Positions 46,763 to 55,065 of a stretch of DNA of 64,000 nucleotides are shown here, piece after piece (position 1 is the stretch's first letter; each line of letters starts with the position of its first letter). The DNA lies in the NCBI RefSeq assembly GCF_017742245.1, contig NZ_JAGHKO010000017.1, positions 310,001 through 374,000 of the forward strand, in the 5' to 3' direction. This DNA comes from Niastella soli (lineage in GTDB: Bacteria; Bacteroidota; Bacteroidia; Chitinophagales; Chitinophagaceae). The notes under the pieces are model-generated. The model saw nothing but the letters and a program-made list of their open reading frames with translations. It was not told where the DNA came from and searched no databases. The position numbers and the translations under genes are program-made.

Positions 46763-48208
46763 ATGAGCGATCATAAGGACCATATCATCCATTACACGGC
46801 AGCAGATATCCAGCGATATGTGCAAGGGAAATTATCTGCCCGGGAAATGCACGCGATGGAAAAAGCGGCGCTGGATGATCCGTTCCTGGCTGATGCCATG
46901 GAAGGTATGCAACAGGCCTTTGAAGAACACGATGAAAACCTGGTTACCGGTCAGCTGCAACAATTACAACAACAATTTCAAACCCGTACCGCCCCTGCCG
47001 CCAAAGTAGTGGCGTTTAAACCATTCCGGTACTGGCAGGCCGCCGCCGCTGCCGTGCTGGTGATCATTACCGGTGTATGGATCTACAGCCTGGTGAATGA
47101 TTCACGTGATGAGAAAAGCCCATCTCTGGTTGTTGCCCAAACAAAAGCAAAGGAAACACAACAACCCGAACCAGCACCTGTTTTACAAGATGGAAAAGAA
47201 ACAGCGCTGAGCACCGATTCAGCACCGGCAAAAAGTATTGAAAGGGGTAAGACCGTAGCCCCAACCCCGCGCGTTTACCGCGATCAACAGGCAAATGAGG
47301 GAGTTGTAGCAAACAAAAAGGCAGCCGAAATTCCAACTACCGCCCCTGCCCGGAAAGAAACCTTCCGTTTGCGCTCAAAAACAGATACAATTACGCTGGA
47401 AAACAAGGCTTATTGGGGAGCAGTTAAAGAAGCGAATGACGAAGCCGTTGCCAAACAGGAAATTGTAGCACCACCAGTAGCAGCTGCAGCGGCTCCAGAA
47501 TATAAAAGAGCGCAAAAAGAATCGGCCTATAATAACGCAAATAAAGAGCGGGAAACAGAACTGATCACGATCGGAAAAGGCAATAGCCCTAAAAAAACAA
47601 CAGGTGTTGACAAAAACCTCACCGGTGTTATAAAAGGTAAAGTAACCGATCAAAATAATAACCCTATTGCCAATGCGTATGTGCAGATCCCCAAAAACAA
47701 CAATAATTTCATAACTGACAAATCAGGTCTCTTTAAAATACCAGCCTCCGATTCGGTGGTAGACGTAGCAGTTAATGTATTAGGTTATGGCACTCAGAGT
47801 TTCACATTGGAAAACAATGCCAACATGAACCAGTTGCAATTACAACCCGCCAATGCTACGTACGCTACAAATGATAATATAGCCTATAATGGCAGATATA
47901 GATCTGCTACTGTAAACAAATTGCCTAACAACATTGTATACGATGCAGAACCTGTAGGTGGCTGGATTGCTTTCGGTCAATACCTCGAAAAAAATAAAAA
48001 AATAGCGCCTAGCGGCAATGGTTCTATCGGCCAGGTTATTGTTTCCTTTGAAGTAAATAAGAAAGGGACTTTATCCGAATTTAAAATTGAACAATCACTC
48101 TCAAAAGCATGTGACGATGAAGCCATCCGGCTTATCATGCAAGGACCTTCCTGGAAGTTTATAAAAAAAGTACGCAAAGCAAGGGTAACGGTGATCGTGC
48201 GTTTTTAA
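46763..48208 (+). CDS. Anti-sigma-like membrane protein with carboxypeptidase-regulatory and TonB C-terminal domains
   Basis: The 481-residue product has a cytoplasmic N-terminus (about 1-90; IQRYVQGKLSAREMHAMEKA is like the zinc-less anti-sigma region), one membrane helix near 94-115 (AAAAAVLVIITGVWIYSLV), a low-complexity periplasmic linker, a carboxypeptidase-like regulatory domain (GVIKGKVTDQNNNPIANAYV near 291) and a TonB C-terminal-type domain (GQVIVSFEVNKKGTLSEFKI near 418). It directly follows the sigma gene, so an anti-sigma role is likely. The TonB-like end could touch an outer-membrane receptor. Confidence 0.82.
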   Translation: MSDHKDHIIHYTAADIQRYVQGKLSAREMHAMEKAALDDPFLADAMEGMQQAFEEHDENLVTGQLQQLQQQFQTRTAPAAKVVAFKPFRYWQAAAAAVLVIITGVWIYSLVNDSRDEKSPSLVVAQTKAKETQQPEPAPVLQDGKETALSTDSAPAKSIERGKTVAPTPRVYRDQQANEGVVANKKAAEIPTTAPARKETFRLRSKTDTITLENKAYWGAVKEANDEAVAKQEIVAPPVAAAAAPEYKRAQKESAYNNANKERETELITIGKGNSPKKTTGVDKNLTGVIKGKVTDQNNNPIANAYVQIPKNNNNFITDKSGLFKIPASDSVVDVAVNVLGYGTQSFTLENNANMNQLQLQPANATYATNDNIAYNGRYRSATVNKLPNNIVYDAEPVGGWIAFGQYLEKNKKIAPSGNGSIGQVIVSFEVNKKGTLSEFKIEQSLSKACDDEAIRLIMQGPSWKFIKKVRKARVTVIVRF

Positions 48209-48278
48209 TGATCCGTTCATCCAACATTCTACCTTGTATAATTCTTTTATAGCTTACATTCGCGAAAATTCATTCGTC

Positions 48279-49115
48279 ATGAGAAAGATATGTTTGATTG
48301 TATGCTTGCTTGCATTCGTAATTGCTACCAACGCGCAATTAAAAACACCCGCTCCTTCGAGCACACAAACTATTAAACAGGACTTCGGTCTGGGCTCTAT
48401 TGAATTGTCATATTCCCGTCCAGGTATGAAAGGCCGTAAAATATTTGGCGACCTGGTGCCTTTTGGCAAAGTATGGCGTACCGGTGCCAATGGCGCTACT
48501 ACCCTTACCTTCGCTGATGAAGTAACAATAGGTGGTCAAAAAATACCTGCTGGCAAATACGGTTTATTAACTATTCCCAACAAAGATTCCTGGACCATCA
48601 TCATTACCAAACAACTGGATGTTACGCAAGCTGCTGCCTACAAACAGGAAAATGATGTGGTGCGGGTACAGGCCAAACCCCTCGGTGCAAAAGACAAAGC
48701 AGAAACTTTTACTATGCAATTTGCCAATGTGAAATCAAGCAGCATTGAATTGCATATGATGTGGGATAAAACTGATGTAGTGCTGCCCATCACAACTGAT
48801 GTGGACACCAAAGTAATGTCTCAGATAAACGAAGCGATGAAAACAGACGATTCAAAAACGCCCTATTTTCCTGCTGCTGTGTACTATATGGAAAATGGTA
48901 AAGACCTGAACAAAGCATTGGAATGGTTCAACAAAGCTGTTGAGCAAAATCCTAAAGCGTTCTGGGCTTATTATCAACGTGCCAATTGCATGGCCAAACT
49001 GGGTAAAAAACAGGAAGCCACTGAATCGGCTAACAAGTCAATTGAACTGGCTAAAGAAGCCAAAAACGACGATTATGTATCATTGAACCAGAAATTACTG
49101 GCTACATTGAAATAA
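48279..49115 (+). CDS. DUF2911 exported protein with TPR-like C-terminus
   Basis: I use ATG 48279 (MRKICLIVCLLAFVIATNAQ, signal peptide). The 278-residue product has a DUF2911 domain (IELSYSRPGMKGRKIFGDLV near residue 37, VWRTGANGATTLTFADEV, KIPAGKYGLLTIPNKD) followed by two TPR-like helix pairs near the C-terminus (LEWFNKAVEQNPKAFWAYYQ). Function unknown; a periplasmic or secreted role is likely. Confidence 0.88.
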   Translation: MRKICLIVCLLAFVIATNAQLKTPAPSSTQTIKQDFGLGSIELSYSRPGMKGRKIFGDLVPFGKVWRTGANGATTLTFADEVTIGGQKIPAGKYGLLTIPNKDSWTIIITKQLDVTQAAAYKQENDVVRVQAKPLGAKDKAETFTMQFANVKSSSIELHMMWDKTDVVLPITTDVDTKVMSQINEAMKTDDSKTPYFPAAVYYMENGKDLNKALEWFNKAVEQNPKAFWAYYQRANCMAKLGKKQEATESANKSIELAKEAKNDDYVSLNQKLLATLK

Positions 49116-49130
49116 TGGTATCTTTTTTGA

Positions 49131-49170
49131 AAAGGGTGAGTTTCTTAAATAGAAGCTCACCCTTTTTTTT
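49131..49170 (+). terminator. Intrinsic terminator after DUF2911 gene
   Basis: aagggtgag (49132-49140) pairs with ctcaccctt (49156-49164) and is followed by a T-run to 49170. Confidence 0.9.
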
Positions 49171-49226
49171 GGCCATAATAAAACTACGATGTAAATTACG
49201 TAATCAATTACATAATTAATTAAACA

Positions 49227-50177
49227 ATGGACTTTTACAACAATGCCGGCAAAATGGCGCTCGGCAGCCGGTTACGCCGGTTAAGTGATCAGATCACAGA
49301 GGATGCTGGCCAGGTTTATAAAATGTATAATGTTGGTTTACAACCAAAATGGTTCCCGGTATTTCATGCCCTATCACAGGGCTCAGATAAAACCATTACC
49401 GCCATTGCTGAGGAAATTGGCCACTCGCACCCTTCTGTAAGTACCATTATCAGGGAAATGGTAAAACAGGGTATTGTTCTTGAAAAAAAGGACAAGCAGG
49501 ATGGTCGTAAAAATGTGGTTGGCCTTTCAAAAAAAGGAAAAGAGATCGTAAAAGATATTGCCCCACAATACCAGGACGTGACTTCCGCCATTGAAGCGGC
49601 GCTGTCCCAAACCCATTATGATCTCTGGAAGGCTATTGAAGAATGGGAATTCTTATTAAACCAAAAGTCGTTATTACGCAGGGTGCAGGACCAGAAAAAA
49701 TTACGCGAAAGCCGTGATGTACAGATCGTGGATTTCACCCCCGCTTACCTGAATGCGTTCAAACAATTGAATGAAGAATGGATCTCGAAATATTTCAAAA
49801 TGGAAGCGGCCGATCATAAGGCCCTTGACCATCCGCAAAAGAACATTATTGATAAAGGCGGGCATATAATGGTGGCCCTGTATAACAACGAACCTGTTGG
49901 TGTTTGTGCCCTGCTAAAAATGGCTGATCCTGATTATGAATATGAATTGGCCAAGATGGCGGTATCACCGGCTGCACAGGGTAAAAGCATTGGCTGGTTG
50001 CTAGGCATGGCAGCCATAGAAAAAGCCAGAACCCTCGGAGCGAAAAAACTCTATCTCGAAAGCAATACCATATTACAACCGGCTATTAATCTTTATTACA
50101 AACTGGGGTTCAAGAAAGTAGTAAGAAGAGCAACGCCTTATGAACGCTGCAATATTCAAATGGAATTAGTTCTTTAG
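49227..50177 (+). CDS. MarR-type regulator fused to GNAT acetyltransferase
   Basis: The 316-residue product has a winged-helix MarR domain (about 5-145; ITAIAEEIGHSHPSVSTIIR is the recognition helix region, KKDKQDGRKNVVGLSKKGKE the wing) and a GNAT domain (about 165-316; acetyl-CoA loop AVSPAAQGKSIGWLLGMAAI near 249). Such fusions are common and the acetyl substrate is unknown. It ends 14 bp from the convergent symporter gene. Confidence 0.92.
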   Translation: MDFYNNAGKMALGSRLRRLSDQITEDAGQVYKMYNVGLQPKWFPVFHALSQGSDKTITAIAEEIGHSHPSVSTIIREMVKQGIVLEKKDKQDGRKNVVGLSKKGKEIVKDIAPQYQDVTSAIEAALSQTHYDLWKAIEEWEFLLNQKSLLRRVQDQKKLRESRDVQIVDFTPAYLNAFKQLNEEWISKYFKMEAADHKALDHPQKNIIDKGGHIMVALYNNEPVGVCALLKMADPDYEYELAKMAVSPAAQGKSIGWLLGMAAIEKARTLGAKKLYLESNTILQPAINLYYKLGFKKVVRRATPYERCNIQMELVL

Positions 50178-50191
50178 TTAGTTATTAAGTT

Positions 50192-51946
50192 CTAAGTTTC
50201 AGGTTGGGTGTAGCTTGGGGCCTGAAGCTGTTTTCCGGATTGCCGAAAGAAAAGTACCTGTGTTAATCCTGCAAATACTACTACGCAAACGGCCCCAATC
50301 ACATTCAACCATAAAAACGAGAGCAGGTTTAAGCTATATACAATAATTACTGTTATTTCGGCCAATATAGCGCCAGTAAATACGGCGTTCCCGCCCACCC
50401 TTTTCAGATAAAAGGCCACCAAAAAGATCCCTAAGATGGTGCCATAAAACCAGGAGCCGAGGATATTCACGGCTTCAATTAAACTATTGCCCAGGTTATG
50501 ACCAAACTGGGCCACCACTATACAAAACAGGCCCCATATTAATGCATAGGTTTGCGACCAGCGATATTCCTGTAAAGGGGTGGCCGTTTTTTTCGATAGC
50601 CGCTTATGAAAATCAACCATGGTACAGGAAGCCAATGCATGTAGTGCCGCTGCAATACTGCTCCACGATGCCAGGAAGATAATAGCTATTACAAGCCCCA
50701 CCAGCCCATTGGGTAAATAGTCGCCTACAAACCGTAAAAAAATGTAGTTGGTATCATTGCCATCGCTATCGGGAATGGTTTTCTTTACAATGTTTTGAAT
50801 AGAATCACGTACAGCAGTGGCCTGCTGTTGTTGTTGCTGTAATTGGGTGCGCAGTTGATCAATGCTTGTTTTATCATGGTGTTGCAAGGCATTGCCCAAC
50901 GCCACTACCGTGTTTCTTTTTTCTGCCTGCAACTGATCATATTGCTGGGAAGCAGCCGCATATTCTTTTGCATTCACACTTTGCTTCAACGTTCTTTCCT
51001 GGGCCAGGTTAAAGTAAGCCGGCGCTTTATTAAACTGGTAAAACGCAAACAAAAAAACACCGATAAGGAGAATGCCAAATTGCAAAGGAACTTTTACCAG
51101 TCCGTTCAATAATAAACCAATTTTACTTTCCTTTTCGCTGCGAGCCGTTAAATAGCGGCCAACCTGGCTCTGATCGGTACCAAAATAACTCAGCGCCAAA
51201 AAGAATCCGCCTATTACACCACTCCAGATATTGTACTTGTCTTTCCAGTCGAAGCCCTTTTCCGTAAACCCCGTTGTAATTACATTCAACCGGCCCGACT
51301 TACCGCCAATATGCAATGCTTCTGTTATTCCTATGCCCTGTGGCAACATTTTCAGCGCCCACCAGGCAGCAATAAACATGGCTGCATAAATTATAATGAA
51401 CTGCAGCTGCTGGGTATAAGCTACCGCCTTTGCCCCACCGCTTACAGTATAAATGATCAGCAGTCCGCCCATGAATAAATTTGTGAACGTTATATCCCAT
51501 CCCAGCATACTATGTAAAACCAGAGCGGGAGCTACAATACTGATACCGGTTGAAATACCGCGGGATAATAAGAAAAGGAAAGAAGTGAGCAAACGGGTCT
51601 TTATATCAAACCGTTGTTCCAGGTATTCGTAAGCGGTAAATATTTTTAGTTTATGAAAAACGGGTACAAATGCAATACACACCACCACCATAGCAAATGG
51701 CAGCCCGAAATAATATTGTATAAACCGCATTCCATCACTATAAGCCTGGCCTGGTGCGGTCAAAAATGTGATGGCGCTGGCCTGAGTGCCCATGATACTT
51801 AGCATCACGATCCACCAGGGCATTTGCCGGTTACTTAATAAGTATCCTTCCAGATTCTTTGACGTACGACTGCGATATACCCCATACACAATAATGAGTA
51901 GTAAGGTAAGTACAAGCACCGTCCAGTCTAACCCGGAAAAATTCAT
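50192..51946 (-). CDS. Sodium:solute symporter (SSS family)
   Basis: The 584-residue membrane protein has about 13 helices and the SSS core (MLSIMGTQASAITFLTAPGQ near residue 48; SGGAKAVAYTQQLQF near 170; YFGTDQSQVGRYLTARSEKE near 258). A soluble insertion near 320-390 is coiled-coil-like, rich in Gln and Lys, and unusual for SSS proteins. It is the last gene of a minus-strand operon with a PIG-L deacetylase and two small membrane proteins; its start overlaps the preceding stop (ATGA). The likely substrate is a small organic solute such as a sugar or deacetylated amino sugar, which is inference from the operon. Confidence 0.9.
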   Translation of the reverse strand: MNFSGLDWTVLVLTLLLIIVYGVYRSRTSKNLEGYLLSNRQMPWWIVMLSIMGTQASAITFLTAPGQAYSDGMRFIQYYFGLPFAMVVVCIAFVPVFHKLKIFTAYEYLEQRFDIKTRLLTSFLFLLSRGISTGISIVAPALVLHSMLGWDITFTNLFMGGLLIIYTVSGGAKAVAYTQQLQFIIIYAAMFIAAWWALKMLPQGIGITEALHIGGKSGRLNVITTGFTEKGFDWKDKYNIWSGVIGGFFLALSYFGTDQSQVGRYLTARSEKESKIGLLLNGLVKVPLQFGILLIGVFLFAFYQFNKAPAYFNLAQERTLKQSVNAKEYAAASQQYDQLQAEKRNTVVALGNALQHHDKTSIDQLRTQLQQQQQQATAVRDSIQNIVKKTIPDSDGNDTNYIFLRFVGDYLPNGLVGLVIAIIFLASWSSIAAALHALASCTMVDFHKRLSKKTATPLQEYRWSQTYALIWGLFCIVVAQFGHNLGNSLIEAVNILGSWFYGTILGIFLVAFYLKRVGGNAVFTGAILAEITVIIVYSLNLLSFLWLNVIGAVCVVVFAGLTQVLFFRQSGKQLQAPSYTQPET

Positions 51947-52068
51947 GCAAAATGTTTAGTGAATAAGTAAAATAAAACTATCAGCAATAACAGGAACCCG
52001 ATCACCAGCCAGTACCAGTAACGCCATTTTTTAAACAAGGGTATTTTTTCCTGTTCAACGGGTGACAT
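51943..52068 (-). CDS. Small single-span membrane protein of the symporter operon
   Basis: This 41-residue ORF reads MSPVEQEKIPLFKKWRYWYW, then a hydrophobic helix (LVIGFLLLLIVLFYLF) and a short TKHFA tail. Its stop overlaps the symporter start by 4 bp (ATGA), which strongly indicates a translated gene. Basic residues before the helix predict the N-terminus inside. Tiny accessory subunits are known for some SSS transporters, but this one matches no named family I can recall. Confidence 0.75.
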   Translation of the reverse strand: MSPVEQEKIPLFKKWRYWYWLVIGFLLLLIVLFYLFTKHFA

Positions 52069-52086
52069 ATCAATCAATTTGACCTG

Positions 52087-52242
52087 TTATTTCTTTTTAT
52101 TCGAAAAGATCATGACCACCATCATTACCAACAATATTCCTAAAGCCAGTCCTATAGTTACTCTCTTGATCAGTTTGCCCAGTATAAGTCCAACTATGAT
52201 AGCTATTATAAAAAACCATTCACGTTTTGATAATGAAGTCAT
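52087..52242 (-). CDS. Small two-span membrane protein of the symporter operon
   Basis: This 51-residue ORF starts MTSLSKREWFFIIAIIVGLI immediately after the PIG-L gene's stop and 18 bp before the next small ORF. Two hydrophobic segments (FFIIAIIVGLILG and IGLALGILLVMMVVMIF) flank a basic LIKRV turn. It looks like a membrane-stabilising or transporter accessory protein; no family is recognised. Its tight packing supports it being real. Confidence 0.7.
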   Translation of the reverse strand: MTSLSKREWFFIIAIIVGLILGKLIKRVTIGLALGILLVMMVVMIFSNKKK

Positions 52243-54759
52243 CTAAAATCCCTTCTTTTTATTTAAAGCAATAATATTGGCCAGCAACCTGTATGCGCCA
52301 GGCACCCCAGCTGGCAATTCGCGAAAGAACACCAGACCGGTATATACAAATTTACCTTTGCCATAATTGGCGATGATCAGACTGCCATTCTGTTCCTTTT
52401 CATTAGGATCGGCCATTGATAAGGGTGTCTCATATGCGGGATTTAACTGTTCGGCAAAATAAATACCTCTTTCCTGTACCCAGTTCTCAAAATCCCTGGC
52501 GGTGATCTTATTAGGATAGTTTAACACATCATGTGCGGGCAACGTGAAGTTAACGGTTGCTTTTTCATCGGTAACCCGGCTACGGGAAATAGCAAAGGGA
52601 TAGGGTCCTATTTTTGAAGTTACTGAACTTATATTATTCGCAGTATTGTATTGTACAATCAGGTTACCGCCATTCTTTACATAATCCATCAACACCTCGT
52701 ATTTTCCTTCCAGGTAATCGTGCACATTGTATGCGCGAACGCCGGTGATCACGGCATCAAATTGTTTTAATTGCAGGGGGGTAATATCTTTTTCATCCAG
52801 GGTGGTTACCTCATACCCCATTTGTCTTAACGCAATAATTACTTTATCGCCCGCCCCTTCAATATAACCGATCTTTTTACCAACTGTCTTTATATCTATA
52901 TTCAATACTTTAATGGCATCCTGATAAAAGTAATGGATATAAGGAATATGATCGTACCGGATATTGTTCAAATTCAAATAAGCCGGTTGCTCTTCTGTTC
53001 CGTTTTTCAATTCAACAAAGGCCTGCACAAAATCCTGTTCCTTTTCTTTCAGCATGCTATTGTCGATATTAAAAATATACTCCCGTTGCATGCCGGGCAA
53101 CATATTAAAGTTGCTATCGGTTTTAGTTGTGTTGTTATAGGTAAGCCGTTTTGAAATACGGGCCTTGTAGTCAGTAAATTTTTTATTGGCGGTTACAGTT
53201 ATAGCAACCTCGGCTGCTTGTTTTTCTCCTTTTCTGAAAATTATAATACTGGGATCTGTAGTTACTGTTGATGAAGGCACAACCACCAGCGGCTCGTACA
53301 ATTCTCCTTTCACTGGATCAGTATGTTTGTAGAGTACCGGTTTGGTAAAGGAGAAAGTTTGTCCGGCAATAACCACATCAAACCGGGCCTGGTAAGACGC
53401 ATCGTTCTGCGGCTTACCAATCAGTTGCTGGTCATTAACAGTAAATGAACCATCGGCCATTTTTTGTTCCAGCCAGTAAGGTTGTGAAATGGGCTTGGTA
53501 GTGAATACATAAAATATTCTTTGCAGGGTAAAATTCCGGTTCTTGTCAAGACTCATGTTCATGGTGGTGTCCAGCACATCGAGATTGATCTTGTTCAGTT
53601 CCACAGGCACGCCCAGGCGGTTATTGACGGTGATATTGATTTTAACGGAATCCCCTTCAACAGCCATTTCATTGGCGGTGCTGGCTTCCAGCCATAAACC
53701 ACTGCATGCTTCAACCAACCGTTGCACTTCCTCCATTTTCTGTTTCTTCCAGTATCCATCTTTCAATGCCTGCAATGATCTGTATACATTCACCAGGGCA
53801 GGTACTGAGTTTTGTGGTTCTGCCAAAGAATAGTTCTTCAGCACCTCATCGATCTGCGATTCTATAGCAGCGCCACCTTCTACTTTTGACCAGCTTACAT
53901 TAACGCCATCCATCAGGTCGTTTTGCAGGGTCTCACCTTCTGTTAAGGTAAAATATTCTAACTGGGTGCCCCGGCTACCTGGCACTCCAAAGCCCTGACT
54001 TTTATGCATGCTACGGCTTTCGGCGGCTATTTCACCATAACTTTTTCCCACCAGTGCGTTGTAACCACCTACATCTATTTTCAATTGATCGTTGCTGGTG
54101 GTATTGGTACTGCCGAAATTGAATGTGTTCCACAAAATGCGTTTTACCTTCCAGGGTTGAACGCCATATTTGAATTGTTCGGGGAAGCGATTGGGATCGG
54201 CGGCTGCCTTAAAGGCTTCGTGGGCAATTACTGCCGAAGCAGAGTGATGTCCGTGCCCAGCCCTGCTGTCTTCAGGAAAACGGGTAATAATTATATCGGG
54301 TTGAAATTTACGAATGATCCATACCGCATCGCTGAGCACTTTTTCTTTCCCCCATTTTTCCAGTGCTTCATCCGTGCTTTTACTAAATCCAAAATCAAAA
54401 GCCCGGCTAAAGAACTGTTCTGCTCCGTCGGTACGGCGGGCGGCCAGTAACTCCTGGGTGCGGATCAAACCCAGATCGATGCCCTGTTCGTCGCCAATGA
54501 GGTTTTGTCCCCCATCTCCACGGGTCAACGACAAATAACCGGTGCGGTATAATCGTTCACGCGACAGCCAGGCCAGTAAACGGGTATTTTCATCATCAGG
54601 ATGGGCGGCCATATAGAGCACCGATCCCAATACTTTCAATTTTTTTATTTGCAGGAAAATATCGGCCGAAGTATAAGAAGGGGGTGTTTGTGCTGATACG
54701 GGTAATACATACAGCAATGCAAGCAGTATCAGTAAACGCCCAGGGTAAAATTCATTCAT
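52243..54759 (-). CDS. PIG-L/LmbE family deacetylase with C-terminal GATase-like domain
   Basis: I start at 54759 (MNEFYPGRLLILLALLYVLP, signal peptide); the frame is open to 54798. The 838-residue product has the LmbE/PIG-L zinc motif AAHPDDE near residue 47, TRGDGGQNLIGDEQG, and GHGHHSASA near 170. PIG-L enzymes remove acetyl groups from N-acetylglucosaminyl compounds. A middle region has beta-rich domains and the C-terminus (VIIALRQMGYEVTTLDEKDI; LMDYVKNGGNLIVQYNT) resembles a glutamine-amidotransferase-like fold. It heads the symporter operon. Confidence 0.85.
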   Translation of the reverse strand: MNEFYPGRLLILLALLYVLPVSAQTPPSYTSADIFLQIKKLKVLGSVLYMAAHPDDENTRLLAWLSRERLYRTGYLSLTRGDGGQNLIGDEQGIDLGLIRTQELLAARRTDGAEQFFSRAFDFGFSKSTDEALEKWGKEKVLSDAVWIIRKFQPDIIITRFPEDSRAGHGHHSASAVIAHEAFKAAADPNRFPEQFKYGVQPWKVKRILWNTFNFGSTNTTSNDQLKIDVGGYNALVGKSYGEIAAESRSMHKSQGFGVPGSRGTQLEYFTLTEGETLQNDLMDGVNVSWSKVEGGAAIESQIDEVLKNYSLAEPQNSVPALVNVYRSLQALKDGYWKKQKMEEVQRLVEACSGLWLEASTANEMAVEGDSVKINITVNNRLGVPVELNKINLDVLDTTMNMSLDKNRNFTLQRIFYVFTTKPISQPYWLEQKMADGSFTVNDQQLIGKPQNDASYQARFDVVIAGQTFSFTKPVLYKHTDPVKGELYEPLVVVPSSTVTTDPSIIIFRKGEKQAAEVAITVTANKKFTDYKARISKRLTYNNTTKTDSNFNMLPGMQREYIFNIDNSMLKEKEQDFVQAFVELKNGTEEQPAYLNLNNIRYDHIPYIHYFYQDAIKVLNIDIKTVGKKIGYIEGAGDKVIIALRQMGYEVTTLDEKDITPLQLKQFDAVITGVRAYNVHDYLEGKYEVLMDYVKNGGNLIVQYNTANNISSVTSKIGPYPFAISRSRVTDEKATVNFTLPAHDVLNYPNKITARDFENWVQERGIYFAEQLNPAYETPLSMADPNEKEQNGSLIIANYGKGKFVYTGLVFFRELPAGVPGAYRLLANIIALNKKKGF

Positions 54760-54849
54760 TCTTAAAGTTTTGATCTGAAACCGGGGGCAAAATAACATAA
54801 TGCGGATGAGTGTGCCAATCCGCTGGTAAATTTTAACAAACAGCAGACG

Positions 54850-54972
54850 GCAGACGGCAGACGGGACTCGCGAAATTTGAGCCTTCCGCCAGCTGGCGGA
54901 TGAAACGTCAAACGTGAAACGTGAAAGGCTCTCGACATTTGAGATTAATAATTACCTTACGCCGCCAAAAAT
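54850..54972 (+). repeat. Dispersed composite repeat, copy 3
   Basis: gcagacggcagacgg, then cgcgaaatttgagccttccg with the inverted pair cgccagctggcg, aaacgtcaaacgtgaaacgtg and catttgagattaataattacc resemble copies at 545-665 and 59.8-59.9 kb. A 91-bp heptamer array follows directly. Confidence 0.75.
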
Positions 54973-55063
54973 CTATTGCCTATTGCCTATTGCCTATTGC
55001 CTATTGCCTATTGCCTATTGCCTATTGCCTATTGCCTATTGCCTATTGCCTATTGCCTATTGC
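54973..55063 (+). repeat. Thirteen perfect heptamers (ctattgc)
   Basis: A perfect 7-bp tandem array of 13 units ends 2 bp from the stop codon of the M14 gene (minus strand). It lies about 210 bp upstream of the PIG-L gene start. Copy number is likely unstable through slipped-strand replication. Confidence 0.95.
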
Positions 55064-55065
55064 CC

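Noticed and set aside
54973-55063. The ctattgc array as a CRISPR-like repeat
   Set aside because: It is a pure 7-bp tandem array with no spacers and no cas genes nearby.
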